Below are positions 1 through 5,196 of a stretch of DNA of 6,749 bases, one piece after another (the first letter of the stretch is position 1; each line of letters begins with the position of its first letter). The notes below the pieces were generated by a model. The model made no database searches. It worked only from the letters and a program-made list of their open reading frames with translations, and was not told where the DNA came from. The stretch is from CAYNUJ01 sp964573255. GTDB lineage: Bacteria > Bacteroidota > Ignavibacteria > Ignavibacteriales > Melioribacteraceae. A program made the position numbers and the translations under genes. The DNA lies in contig CAZNJB010000082.1 in the NCBI GenBank assembly GCA_964573255.1, forward strand, positions 1-6,749, written 5' to 3'.

Positions 1-450
1 AGAATAGAACGGCTGCGGTTTTTCGACTTCAATTGTTTTGTAAATTCTTTTTTCTGTTTGCTTTGTTATCGTCTTAATTATCGGTTTAATACTATAATCC
101 CATTTGAAGTTGGCGAATTCCAGATTCTTTTCTTCCGTCTTTACTGTCGCCATTACTCTTACGTCGGTGCTATCGTTTACAATTATTAGCGAATCTCGAT
201 AACTGTAAACTTTATTTTCTTCGTCCGTGCTATCTATCTTAGCTATTACTTCATGCGCCGGTAAATTAACAACTATCTTTGGTCCCTCAATGTAAGTCGG
301 CGGTGCAGTAATTCCTTTATCGATAACCACAACGCTGTCTTGATTGATAGTAATATCAGGAACGGCGTATTCCGAATGGAGCGTCCACCCCGCTAATCCA
401 CTCACTAACATAAGGAGAACACCAAAAATATATTTTATGCCGTTACGCAT
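1..450 (-). CDS. Membrane-anchored protein of the lysis region, C-terminus outside window
   Basis: An open frame begins at ATG 450-448 and runs 150 codons without a stop to the window edge, so its 3' end is missing. The start is supported by a good SD site (GGAGTG, 460-455) five bases upstream. Residues about 5-24 form one hydrophobic segment after a short basic N-terminus (MRNGIKYIFGVLL), fitting a signal anchor or uncleaved signal. The rest is polar, with many Lys, Glu, Asp and Thr, and looks like a periplasmic or extended domain. It overlaps the endolysin gene by 8 bases, which suggests translational coupling. Position directly after the endolysin and the single anchor would suit a spanin-like lysis protein, but I recognise no family motif. 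Function is unassigned; reality of the gene is fairly sure. Confidence 0.75.
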   Translation of the reverse strand, partial: MRNGIKYIFGVLLMLVSGLAGWTLHSEYAVPDITINQDSVVVIDKGITAPPTYIEGPKIVVNLPAHEVIAKIDSTDEENKVYSYRDSLIIVNDSTDVRVMATVKTEEKNLEFANFKWDYSIKPIIKTITKQTEKRIYKTIEVEKPQPFYS

Positions 451-898
451 AATGCACTCCTATATAACGATTATATTTAGCTACAAAATCTTCTTTCGTT
501 GCTGCTCCAAGATATGTATTATAATGACGCTTATAATATGCTGCCATTAACTCAACATCTGTACTTGGCGGTAAAGGGTAAGGGACAACTAAATATCTTA
601 ATCGGCAAAAAACTATCGAAGCGAAGTCGTTATATTCCAAATCCTCAAACTCAATAGCCTTAATAAAAGGCAGCCTGTCTTTGTAAACGTCTTTCAGCCA
701 ATTGAACGTTGGCCTTTCAATTTGGCATATTCCTAACGCTCCGCCGCCGCCTAATTGCCTGCGGTGTTTCCCAAAGTCACTCTCAATCGCAATCGTTCCA
801 AGTATTAATTGCTTCGCATCTTTATTAACTACTCTTTGTATAGAGTATAAAGCACCATCAATAAGCGCATTCAAATATTCATACATACTTTCGCGCAT
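443..898 (-). CDS. Phage endolysin-like muramidase or lytic transglycosylase
   Basis: A 151-residue protein with no signal peptide. The segment AIESDFGKHRRQ (about residues 37-48) followed by GALGICQIE (53-61) resembles the lysozyme-superfamily core in which a glutamate is catalytic, here probably E39, followed by a Gly-rich turn and a Gln. The later AAYYKRHYNTYLGA (119-132) resembles the C-terminal part of phage endolysins of this kind. It would cleave the glycan strands of peptidoglycan at the end of infection, reaching the wall through a holin. Its ATG overlaps the stop of the 54-codon gene by one base (TAATG), and only a weak AAGGAT lies upstream, so translation is probably coupled. The small membrane proteins encoded just upstream support a lysis role. 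Muramidase versus transglycosylase cannot be decided from sequence reading alone. Confidence 0.8.
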   Translation of the reverse strand: MRESMYEYLNALIDGALYSIQRVVNKDAKQLILGTIAIESDFGKHRRQLGGGGALGICQIERPTFNWLKDVYKDRLPFIKAIEFEDLEYNDFASIVFCRLRYLVVPYPLPPSTDVELMAAYYKRHYNTYLGAATKEDFVAKYNRYIGVHYA

Positions 899-1062
899 TA
901 CTGCTTATCCTTATACTCTTTACCGTAACCGTACATTATCGGAATAAGAATTGTAGCGAATCCGCCGCCATGTCCGAGCGGTTCAACGTCTTTGAATAAC
1001 AATATCAAAGTCATTGCAACTATTACGAGTATAGCGATTGTTAATTTTCTTTTGCCTTGCAT
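898..1062 (-). CDS. Small membrane protein (54 aa), holin-like candidate
   Basis: Read directly: ATG 1062-1060 to TAA 900-898, 54 codons. It begins MQGKRKLTIAILVIVAMT. An SD site (AAGGAGA, 1076-1070) seven bases upstream supports this start and sits against the stop of the preceding gene. Residues about 8-23 form a clear transmembrane helix. After a short DVEPLGHGGG linker, a second, weaker hydrophobic stretch (about 35-46) precedes a charged tail (KEYKDKQ). The small size, one or two membrane passes, charged tail and immediate overlap with the endolysin start (TAATG) fit a small holin. Many phage membrane peptides look like this, so the role is inferred from context rather than from a motif. 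Confidence 0.7.
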   Translation of the reverse strand: MQGKRKLTIAILVIVAMTLILLFKDVEPLGHGGGFATILIPIMYGYGKEYKDKQ

Positions 1063-1066
1063 CGCT

Positions 1067-1369
1067 TTATCTCCTTTCTAATAATTTCTTAATGTCTCGT
1101 TTCATTTCTTTTAGGTCGTCTTTAATTTCCTGCAATTGCCTATTAGTATCGGACTTGAACGCTTCGTACTCAGGACGCGTTGTAAATTCCTTTACACTTT
1201 GTGCGTACGACATATGAATATTATTATCCTTAACGTGCGCCTCAACATTTCCTTTAAGAGTTGAAAAAGCAAACACAATTGAAGCGAACACGCTAAACAA
1301 AGTGATAATGATAGTTACAATTGCTTGCCATTTCTTTAATACAACATCTTCCTTCAATTTATACTCCAT
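1067..1369 (-). CDS. Membrane protein with C-terminal coiled coil, possible holin or lysis accessory
   Basis: A 100-residue protein with a charged N-terminus (residues 1-14), one transmembrane helix (about 15-37, from WQAIVTIIITLF) and a long helical, heptad-rich, highly charged C-terminus (about 74-100, QLQEIKDDLKEMKRDIKKLL). This architecture is common in phage holin-associated and hemolysin-like proteins of lysis modules, although the XhlA family usually has the opposite order (coiled coil first, then the membrane helix). No SD site is visible. The start codon shares one base with the stop of the preceding gene (TAATG), which indicates coupling. It sits four bases before the 54-codon gene. 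The coiled coil suggests oligomerisation. Gene reality is well supported; the exact role is not. Confidence 0.75.
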   Translation of the reverse strand: MEYKLKEDVVLKKWQAIVTIIITLFSVFASIVFAFSTLKGNVEAHVKDNNIHMSYAQSVKEFTTRPEYEAFKSDTNRQLQEIKDDLKEMKRDIKKLLERR

Positions 1370-1797
1370 TAATTTTCATAAGATATTTCAAAAAAGAACC
1401 CTTGAAAACCAAAGGCAATAATGTTATATGCTAACGCCCAATACCAATTAACTCCGAAGAACATAAGTACGATAATCGTTGCCGGTATGAGCGCAAAATA
1501 AACTCTCAACGCTTTTGTTAAATGCCAACCATCCCCGAAGGCGGATAGCACTGTTTTCTGTAGTTTGTTTTCCCATTGCACCCGGAGTACCCAAAAGGGT
1601 GATCGGGACCAAGGCTTACGCTTCACTTCCTTGTAAGTTTCGTCAATAAGCCATTGTTGTGTGAATTCTTTCCCCATACGCAAGAATATTTCAAAATTCT
1701 TATAATACGCTCTTTGAAACTCCGCAATCGTATCCATTTCGGAATTGAAGATTGCAGAGAGTATTACAGATAATATTACAACGATAATTATTTCCAC
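1369..1797 (-). CDS. Membrane protein of unknown function, GTG start
   Basis: A 142-residue protein beginning at GTG 1797-1795, with GAGGT upstream (about 1806-1802) giving normal spacing; no better ATG is near. Residues 2-17 form a hydrophobic N-terminal helix. A polar, aromatic and basic central region (about 18-95) includes FGDGWHLTKALR (87-98). Two adjacent hydrophobic segments follow (about 100-116 and 118-137). The topology is therefore likely three-pass, with the central domain on one side of the membrane. I do not recognise the family. The position between small secreted and holin-like genes suggests a phage membrane or lysis-region protein. It follows the 28-codon frame by two bases and overlaps the next gene by one. 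Confidence 0.7.
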   Translation of the reverse strand: MEIIIVVILSVILSAIFNSEMDTIAEFQRAYYKNFEIFLRMGKEFTQQWLIDETYKEVKRKPWSRSPFWVLRVQWENKLQKTVLSAFGDGWHLTKALRVYFALIPATIIVLMFFGVNWYWALAYNIIAFGFQGFFFEISYEN

Positions 1798-1799
1798 TT

Positions 1800-1886
1800 T
1801 TACCTCAATATTACAAATTTAACAAAGCCAACAAGCCACAGAAAAGCTATATATGCCAGCAATAAATATCCAATTCTTAATTTCAC
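1800..1886 (-). CDS. Tiny hydrophobic peptide (28 aa)
   Basis: Read directly: GTG 1886-1884 to TAA 1802-1800. The start overlaps the previous stop as GTGA, and the frame fills the only gap between two genes, ending two bases before the next GTG start. The peptide begins MKLRIGYLLLAYIAF and ends in Arg. It is a single hydrophobic helix with basic residues at both ends, so it could span a membrane. Perfect packing and the membrane character argue for a real gene. The short length, GTG start and lack of a strong SD argue for caution. Confidence 0.45.
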   Translation of the reverse strand: MKLRIGYLLLAYIAFLWLVGFVKFVILR

Positions 1887-2278
1887 TGCGATTGCCTATA
1901 ATTGTTAAGTCCTAACGCAGCGATTAACTCTGCTTCAGTTGTTACGCTGTAACCGCACGCTGTCGCTTGAGTAATATCAACTGTGCCATATAGTGCATAT
2001 TTAACACGTTGAATGCTACGCGCTCTATATTGCGAGAAAGGCACATTCCCTTTGTACGCTTGCAATAGTGCATTAACCATTGCCGATTCGTCATAACTTA
2101 CAATTGCAACCGACTGATAGCGATAAAATATCACACTATCCTTTTGTAACGCGTATACCGCTGTATTAAAATATAGTTTACCTTGATGTTTCTCGAACAT
2201 CAAAGGTTTTATGTCGCTTTCCTGCGCTAATAGCATACCCGTGAAAAAGAATACGAACAATATGATTATTTTTTTCAT
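1883..2278 (-). CDS. Secreted protein of unknown function
   Basis: A 131-residue protein with a textbook Sec signal peptide: MKK, a hydrophobic core (IIILFVFFFTGMLL) and a likely cleavage at about residue 18 before Gln-Glu. The mature ~113 residues are soluble-looking, with no repeats or recognisable catalytic motif; they contain two Cys-free halves and one Cys near residue 108. The start has a strong SD (GGAGG, 2290-2286) seven bases upstream, whose first base overlaps the stop codon of the preceding 96-residue gene. It follows the DGR cassette immediately, but its higher GC content and style match the phage genes further on rather than the RT. No function can be assigned. Confidence 0.75.
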   Translation of the reverse strand: MKKIIILFVFFFTGMLLAQESDIKPLMFEKHQGKLYFNTAVYALQKDSVIFYRYQSVAIVSYDESAMVNALLQAYKGNVPFSQYRARSIQRVKYALYGTVDITQATACGYSVTTEAELIAALGLNNYRQSQ

Positions 2279-2285
2279 TTTAATA

Positions 2286-2290
2286 CCTCC
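2286..2290 (-). promoter_or_regulatory. Strong SD overlapping the upstream stop codon
   Basis: The minus strand reads GGAGG seven bases before ATG 2278, and its first G is the last base of the TAG stop of the 96-residue gene (2292-2290). This fixes the start of the secreted protein and implies tight translational packing at the end of the DGR cassette. Confidence 0.75.
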
Positions 2291-2580
2291 TATGTTAAAG
2301 TATAATATTTGTTTATTTTTCTTATTGTTGCGAAGAACGGCAACTCTTTGCCATATTTTTCTAACTGATCTATTAAAACATCGCTTCCCGTAAAAATCAC
2401 ATATTTTTCGGCATCATCAATTATTTGCAATGTTAAATATTTGCCATTCTTATTCTTACTAAATTTACTTACACTTATTTTATAAGCGAGTATTTCAATT
2501 TCCTTATTTAAAATATCTTCTATTCGCGTTTTCTTGCCATCTAATATGGTATCATCACATATATCGCTAAATTTTTTCAT
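2290..2580 (-). CDS. Candidate DGR accessory protein, small beta-rich, possibly OB-fold-like
   Basis: A 96-residue protein whose ATG overlaps the RT stop as ATGA (4 bases), so it is almost certainly translated together with the RT. It has no signal peptide or membrane segment. The pattern is an N-terminal segment (IEDILNKEIEIL, about 21-32), alternating hydrophobic strands around GKYLTLQIIDD (46-56) and KYVIFTGSDVLI (59-70), then a final strand pair ending KINKYYTL. This pattern suggests a small beta-barrel and recalls short nucleic-acid-binding, OB-like proteins that I associate with DGR reverse transcriptases in phages; this is from memory and not tested. No classical Avd (a four-helix bundle of about 125 residues) is seen between target and RT, so this protein is the best candidate for the partner that helps the RT use the template RNA. 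Its AT-rich composition matches the RT. Confidence 0.7.
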   Translation of the reverse strand: MKKFSDICDDTILDGKKTRIEDILNKEIEILAYKISVSKFSKNKNGKYLTLQIIDDAEKYVIFTGSDVLIDQLEKYGKELPFFATIRKINKYYTLT

Positions 2581-3632
2581 ACCAAACCTTGCAAAGGATT
2601 ATTAATACCTATTTTTTTAGAAGTTATTTTTACTACAAAAAACAACTCATCATCAATATATTTATTAAATAAGTTTTTACAATTTGCATATTTTAACCAC
2701 CCCCAATAGCTCATTATGCTATTAATAATTTTCTCTGGGGGCATTGTTTTGTGTTTTTTCTTTATTTCCGCTATTCTTCTTTTAAATTTTTTTATTATTC
2801 TTTTGCGAACGAGGACATACCCATGGAAAAATCTATATCCCAAAAAGTCAATGCCTCGTTTATCAATCGGGAATATTTGCCAATTGTCCTTAATCTCTAA
2901 TTTTAATCTTTCAGATAAATATTGCCTAATAAACAAAAGCGTTATCCACAACTCTTTCTTACTTTTAGAAAGGATAACTATGTCATCACAATATCTGAAA
3001 TAATATTTTATGCGCAGTTTCTCTTTTATTTCATGATCAAGGTAAGACAAATAAAGATTACCAAAATATTGGCTTAAATAATTCCCAATCGGCATCCCTT
3101 CTGTCGAATCAATTATTTCATCTAATAACCACAATACATCAGCATCTTTAATTTTGCGCCTGATTATTTGCTTCATTATTTCGTTTTTTATACTTGGGTA
3201 AAATTTCTTCACATCTAACTTCAAGCAATATTTAGTATTTTCATCTCTAAGCGCTTTTTTAATTCTTTTAACACCATCATGTATGCCTCTGCCTTTTATG
3301 GCGGAATATGTATCTCTAATTAAAGTTTTATACCAAATTGGCTCTATTACATTCATTATACAATGATGAATTATTCTATCTGGGAAGAATGGTAGTTTCA
3401 TAATTTCGCGCACTTTCCCGCTATCAGTTTTCTTTGTAACTTTTTTATATTTAGAATTCTTAAATGTTTTATTTACTAACATACCTCGGATTAGCTCTAA
3501 ATATAAATCGGGATTTTTATCAATTCTGCGCACTTCTTTATAATGAGATTTCCCTTTCTTCGCATTAATATATGCCAATTTTATATTTCCCATATCGCAA
3601 ATTTTGTTATATATATTACCGACTCTTTTCAT
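2577..3632 (-). CDS. Diversity-generating retroelement reverse transcriptase
   Basis: A 351-residue RT, within the usual DGR size range and without the maturase or endonuclease domains of group II introns. Motifs in order: conserved N-terminal region around LPFFPDRIIHHCIMN (80-94) and GRGIHDGVKRIKKAL (114-128); motif A LKLDVKKFYPSI (137-148) with catalytic D140; motif B with IGNYLSQ (182-188), the IGxxxSQ form characteristic of DGR RTs in place of the QGxxxSP of most RTs; motif C YCDD (214-217) with catalytic D216 and D217; GIDFLGYRF (260-268); and thumb-region SYWGWLKYA (308-316). It would copy the template RNA at 3742-3866 into cDNA with errors opposite adenines. A perfect SD (GGAGGTGA) precedes ATG 3632-3630. 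It is much more AT-rich than flanking phage genes (hand-counted 60-base samples of 18-35% GC against about 40-45%). Catalytic residues are intact, so it is likely active. Confidence 0.96.
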   Translation of the reverse strand: MKRVGNIYNKICDMGNIKLAYINAKKGKSHYKEVRRIDKNPDLYLELIRGMLVNKTFKNSKYKKVTKKTDSGKVREIMKLPFFPDRIIHHCIMNVIEPIWYKTLIRDTYSAIKGRGIHDGVKRIKKALRDENTKYCLKLDVKKFYPSIKNEIMKQIIRRKIKDADVLWLLDEIIDSTEGMPIGNYLSQYFGNLYLSYLDHEIKEKLRIKYYFRYCDDIVILSKSKKELWITLLFIRQYLSERLKLEIKDNWQIFPIDKRGIDFLGYRFFHGYVLVRKRIIKKFKRRIAEIKKKHKTMPPEKIINSIMSYWGWLKYANCKNLFNKYIDDELFFVVKITSKKIGINNPLQGLV

Positions 3633-3641
3633 TTGCTTATT

Positions 3642-3649
3642 TCACCTCC
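3642..3649 (-). promoter_or_regulatory. Perfect SD site for the RT, inside the TR reading frame
   Basis: The minus strand reads GGAGGTGA nine bases before the RT ATG (3632). It is the strongest ribosome site in the window, and it is covered by the reading frame that runs through the template repeat and stops at 3639-3637, four bases before the RT start. This supports the chosen RT start and suggests that upstream translation could influence RT expression. Confidence 0.8.
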
Positions 3650-3696
3650 AGTTTTTCCGAAACCGTACTAAACTGAACGAGGCTCTGCTTTGTGTT

Positions 3697-3710
3697 TTGC
3701 CAAGAGGCAA
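3697..3710 (-). other. Small hairpin in the TR-RT spacer
   Basis: TTGCC and GGCAA form a 5-bp stem with a 4-base loop, about 30 bases downstream of the TR in the transcript. In studied DGRs the RNA just 3' of the TR is needed for cDNA priming and protein binding, so structure here would be relevant. The stem is short and could be chance. Confidence 0.3.
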
Positions 3711-3741
3711 GGATTTTGCATTTTGTTTTTCTCTTCAATAA

Positions 3742-3866
3742 TAAGCATAGGTGTGTGCCAATATTCGAACTGGTATTCGAAGAACTGTTATTCGAATTAA
3801 CGTAAAACGCACCCGCTTTGACACTGTTATTCGATTTACTGCCAAAGAGCAAGACGCGCCAGCCCA
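3742..3866 (-). repeat. DGR template repeat (TR)
   Basis: A 125-base sequence between the target gene and the RT, aligning without gaps to 3902-4026 at a constant offset of 160. There are 104 identities and 21 mismatches. On the sense (minus) strand 19 mismatches fall on TR adenines (32 adenines in total) and only two on other bases, both T to G in the third position of AAT codons. In the target frame it contains seven AAY codons plus AGT, AAA and ACC codons. AAY codons reach many amino acids without producing stops. The first 26 bases (3866-3841) contain no adenine and are identical in the VR. The TR would be transcribed as the non-coding template for error-prone cDNA synthesis. Confidence 0.96.
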
Positions 3867-3889
3867 ATATGCAAAACCCTATAATCATT

Positions 3890-5182
3890 CTAATTCCCCG
3901 CAAAGCAAAGGCGCGCGCCAATCGTCGAACCGGCAGTCGAAGAACCGTCAGCCGAATAAACGTAAAACGCACCCGCCTTGACACCGTTCTGCGACTTACC
4001 GCCAAAGAGCAAGACGCGCCAGCCCACTGAAGAATTGTCGTTATAATAAGTCCAATAATAATCGCTAAAATAGGTTGAGCTTGACCCCCCAACTGTTAAC
4101 GGCATTATCGTTTTGTCGCTTCGTAATAGATACTTAATGTATCCATCGCTTTCCGCTAAATTGCCTACATAGCTGTAATCCGTTGCCGTATCATCTGCAT
4201 ATACACGATAATCTTCCGCTAAATATAATTTGGATGATACTCCATCGTTATTAATGTTTACGCCGTCAACAAATTGCCAAACATTACCATAAAAATCTTC
4301 AATTCCTCTATAAGAAACATAATCAGCAGAATTTCCGCCCACAGTTGCTTGACCGCCGCTTGCGTTTCCAAGCAGATTGCTTTTGCCTGTTGCAGCAATT
4401 GTTGTGGCAAAATCCCACGCAGCAAATTTCGTATTGCCTTCCCCAAGCATTGTTTGCGCGTCAAAATCTGCATATTCCGTAATGTACAACAGTTGCACCG
4501 CAAATAATATTTCACCATCCAGCAAGTGCCATCCTGTTCCCCGCGCTTCAGCTGCCGTTCTAAAAGTGGCTCTTGTTTCCCCCGTAATTGGTTTGAAACC
4601 GCTAACACTCGAAAGAATATCCCCCGCGGCATATTGCGCGCCGCTTCCATCTCCATCTATATACGCAGTTGCAGATGCGTCATACAACACCCCCGGATAT
4701 GCGCCAATATATATGTAGTCTTTTTCGGCTCCGGAACTATCCACAAAAGCCGGGACAACGGAAAAACCGGAAATCGCACTTTCGCTAATTGCCCACTCAT
4801 AACCGTTCGGCAATACTGTATAGCGATAATAGAACTTAGGAATCTCCACCATCACTTGACCATCTGTGCCATCAAGTTTCGCGCTATCGCCTGCTTCTTT
4901 TAATAAAGAATTATTCCTGTCTAAATAATATTGCACTACACCCGCATCATCGATAACGCATCTTCGCATCTTCGATTGTATCGGCAAAAGCGATTCATCC
5001 GGCTTAGTTCCAATCGCCACGCCTTGAGTAGTTCCTATGCGCGTAATCGCATCTGTAGAGTAGTCGTATTGTATGCCATAGTAGTTGTAATCTGAACTTT
5101 CAGTTGGACTTTTCAATAAGTACACCTGTGCATTTGCAAGATTCGCAATGAAAATCATTGCTATAATTATTAGCTTTTTCAT
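3890..5182 (-). CDS. DGR target protein with C-type-lectin (FGE-like) variable domain and signal peptide
   Basis: A 430-residue protein. Residues 1-18 (MKKLIIIAMIFIANLANA) are a convincing Sec signal peptide with cleavage before Q19. The N-terminal and middle region includes VEIPKFYYRY (112-121), DYIYIGAYPG (155-164) and QLLYITEYADFDAQ (230-243), resembling phage tail proteins that are DGR targets. The segment YRGIEDFYGNVWQFVDG (291-307) is the hallmark of the formylglycine-generating-enzyme-type C-type-lectin fold. GWRVLLFGG (387-395) opens the variable part (386-427), ending GARLCF. This fold displays variable residues on a rigid surface for ligand binding. The start has an SD (AAGGAG, 5195-5190) seven bases upstream. 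It lies 14 bases after the fibre gene and is likely its partner, probably a receptor-binding or adhesive protein. The signal peptide is unexpected for a virion tail protein. Confidence 0.93.
   Translation of the reverse strand: MKKLIIIAMIFIANLANAQVYLLKSPTESSDYNYYGIQYDYSTDAITRIGTTQGVAIGTKPDESLLPIQSKMRRCVIDDAGVVQYYLDRNNSLLKEAGDSAKLDGTDGQVMVEIPKFYYRYTVLPNGYEWAISESAISGFSVVPAFVDSSGAEKDYIYIGAYPGVLYDASATAYIDGDGSGAQYAAGDILSSVSGFKPITGETRATFRTAAEARGTGWHLLDGEILFAVQLLYITEYADFDAQTMLGEGNTKFAAWDFATTIAATGKSNLLGNASGGQATVGGNSADYVSYRGIEDFYGNVWQFVDGVNINNDGVSSKLYLAEDYRVYADDTATDYSYVGNLAESDGYIKYLLRSDKTIMPLTVGGSSSTYFSDYYWTYYNDNSSVGWRVLLFGGKSQNGVKAGAFYVYSADGSSTAGSTIGARLCFAGN
3902..4026 (-). repeat. DGR variable repeat (VR) at the 3' end of the target gene
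   Basis: The last ~42 codons of the target gene (residues 386-427). Changes relative to the TR include AGT to GGT (four times), AAT to CAG, AAT to TAT, AAT to GCT, AAC to GAC, AAT to ACT, AAT to ACG, ACC to GCC, ACA to GCG, CAC to CGC, CTA to CTT and TTA to TTT. Adenine-free and adenine-poor segments, including the stretch encoding AGAFYV, are unchanged and probably form the fixed scaffold of the lectin fold. Homology ends three codons before the stop. Confidence 0.96.
3910..3919 (-). other. GC palindrome at the VR 3' end, candidate initiation of mutagenic homing (IMH) site
   Basis: The VR contains GGCGCGCGCC, a perfect 10-base palindrome, at the 3' end where cDNA integration is expected to start in known DGRs. 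The TR counterpart (3750-3759) reads GGCACACACC and is not palindromic. An IMH that differs from its TR copy is the normal arrangement in the Bordetella phage system. The assignment here rests on position and GC content only. Confidence 0.45.
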
Positions 5183-5196
5183 TTTATCTCTCCTTT

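Larger units (their letters stand above)
3637..3888 (-). other. Open frame through the template repeat (83 codons)
   Basis: ATG 3888-3886 lies one base after the target gene's TAG, with a weak GGGG (3899-3896) upstream. The frame passes through the whole template repeat in the same phase as the target protein, then through the spacer, and ends at TAA 3639-3637, four bases before the RT ATG. The predicted peptide is a non-mutated copy of the target's lectin tail followed by a Lys/Gln/Ser-rich tail. It may be only a relic of the duplication that made the TR. It could also be translated by reinitiation and couple ribosomes to the RT. There is no evidence for a functional peptide. Confidence 0.3.

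Noticed and set aside
702..947. Plus-strand frame opposite the endolysin
   Set aside because: It is antisense to a recognisable lysozyme-type gene, and every supported gene in the window is on the minus strand.
2577..3632. Group II intron maturase or retron RT
   Set aside because: No intron RNA ends, maturase or endonuclease domain, or retron msr-msd are seen. The IGxxxSQ motif and the TR/VR pair identify a DGR.
3742..3866. The TR as a decayed duplicate (pseudogene fragment) of the target's 3' end
   Set aside because: Ordinary decay would scatter changes over all bases and include gaps. The differences are confined almost wholly to sense-strand adenines and an RT lies next to it.
3751..4030. 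Plus-strand open frames across TR and VR
   Set aside because: They are antisense to the TR and the target gene, lack ribosome sites, and arise from the repeated composition.
3637..4092. A 151-codon minus-strand frame starting at 4092 and including the TR
   Set aside because: Its first part runs out of frame through the end of the target gene. Only the segment after ATG 3888 is in the target's phase, so the longer version is a shadow.
4258..4903. Open frames in other phases within the target gene, on both strands
   Set aside because: They lie wholly inside a gene with strong protein-level evidence, have Cys/Arg-rich translations typical of off-frame reading, and have no start signals.
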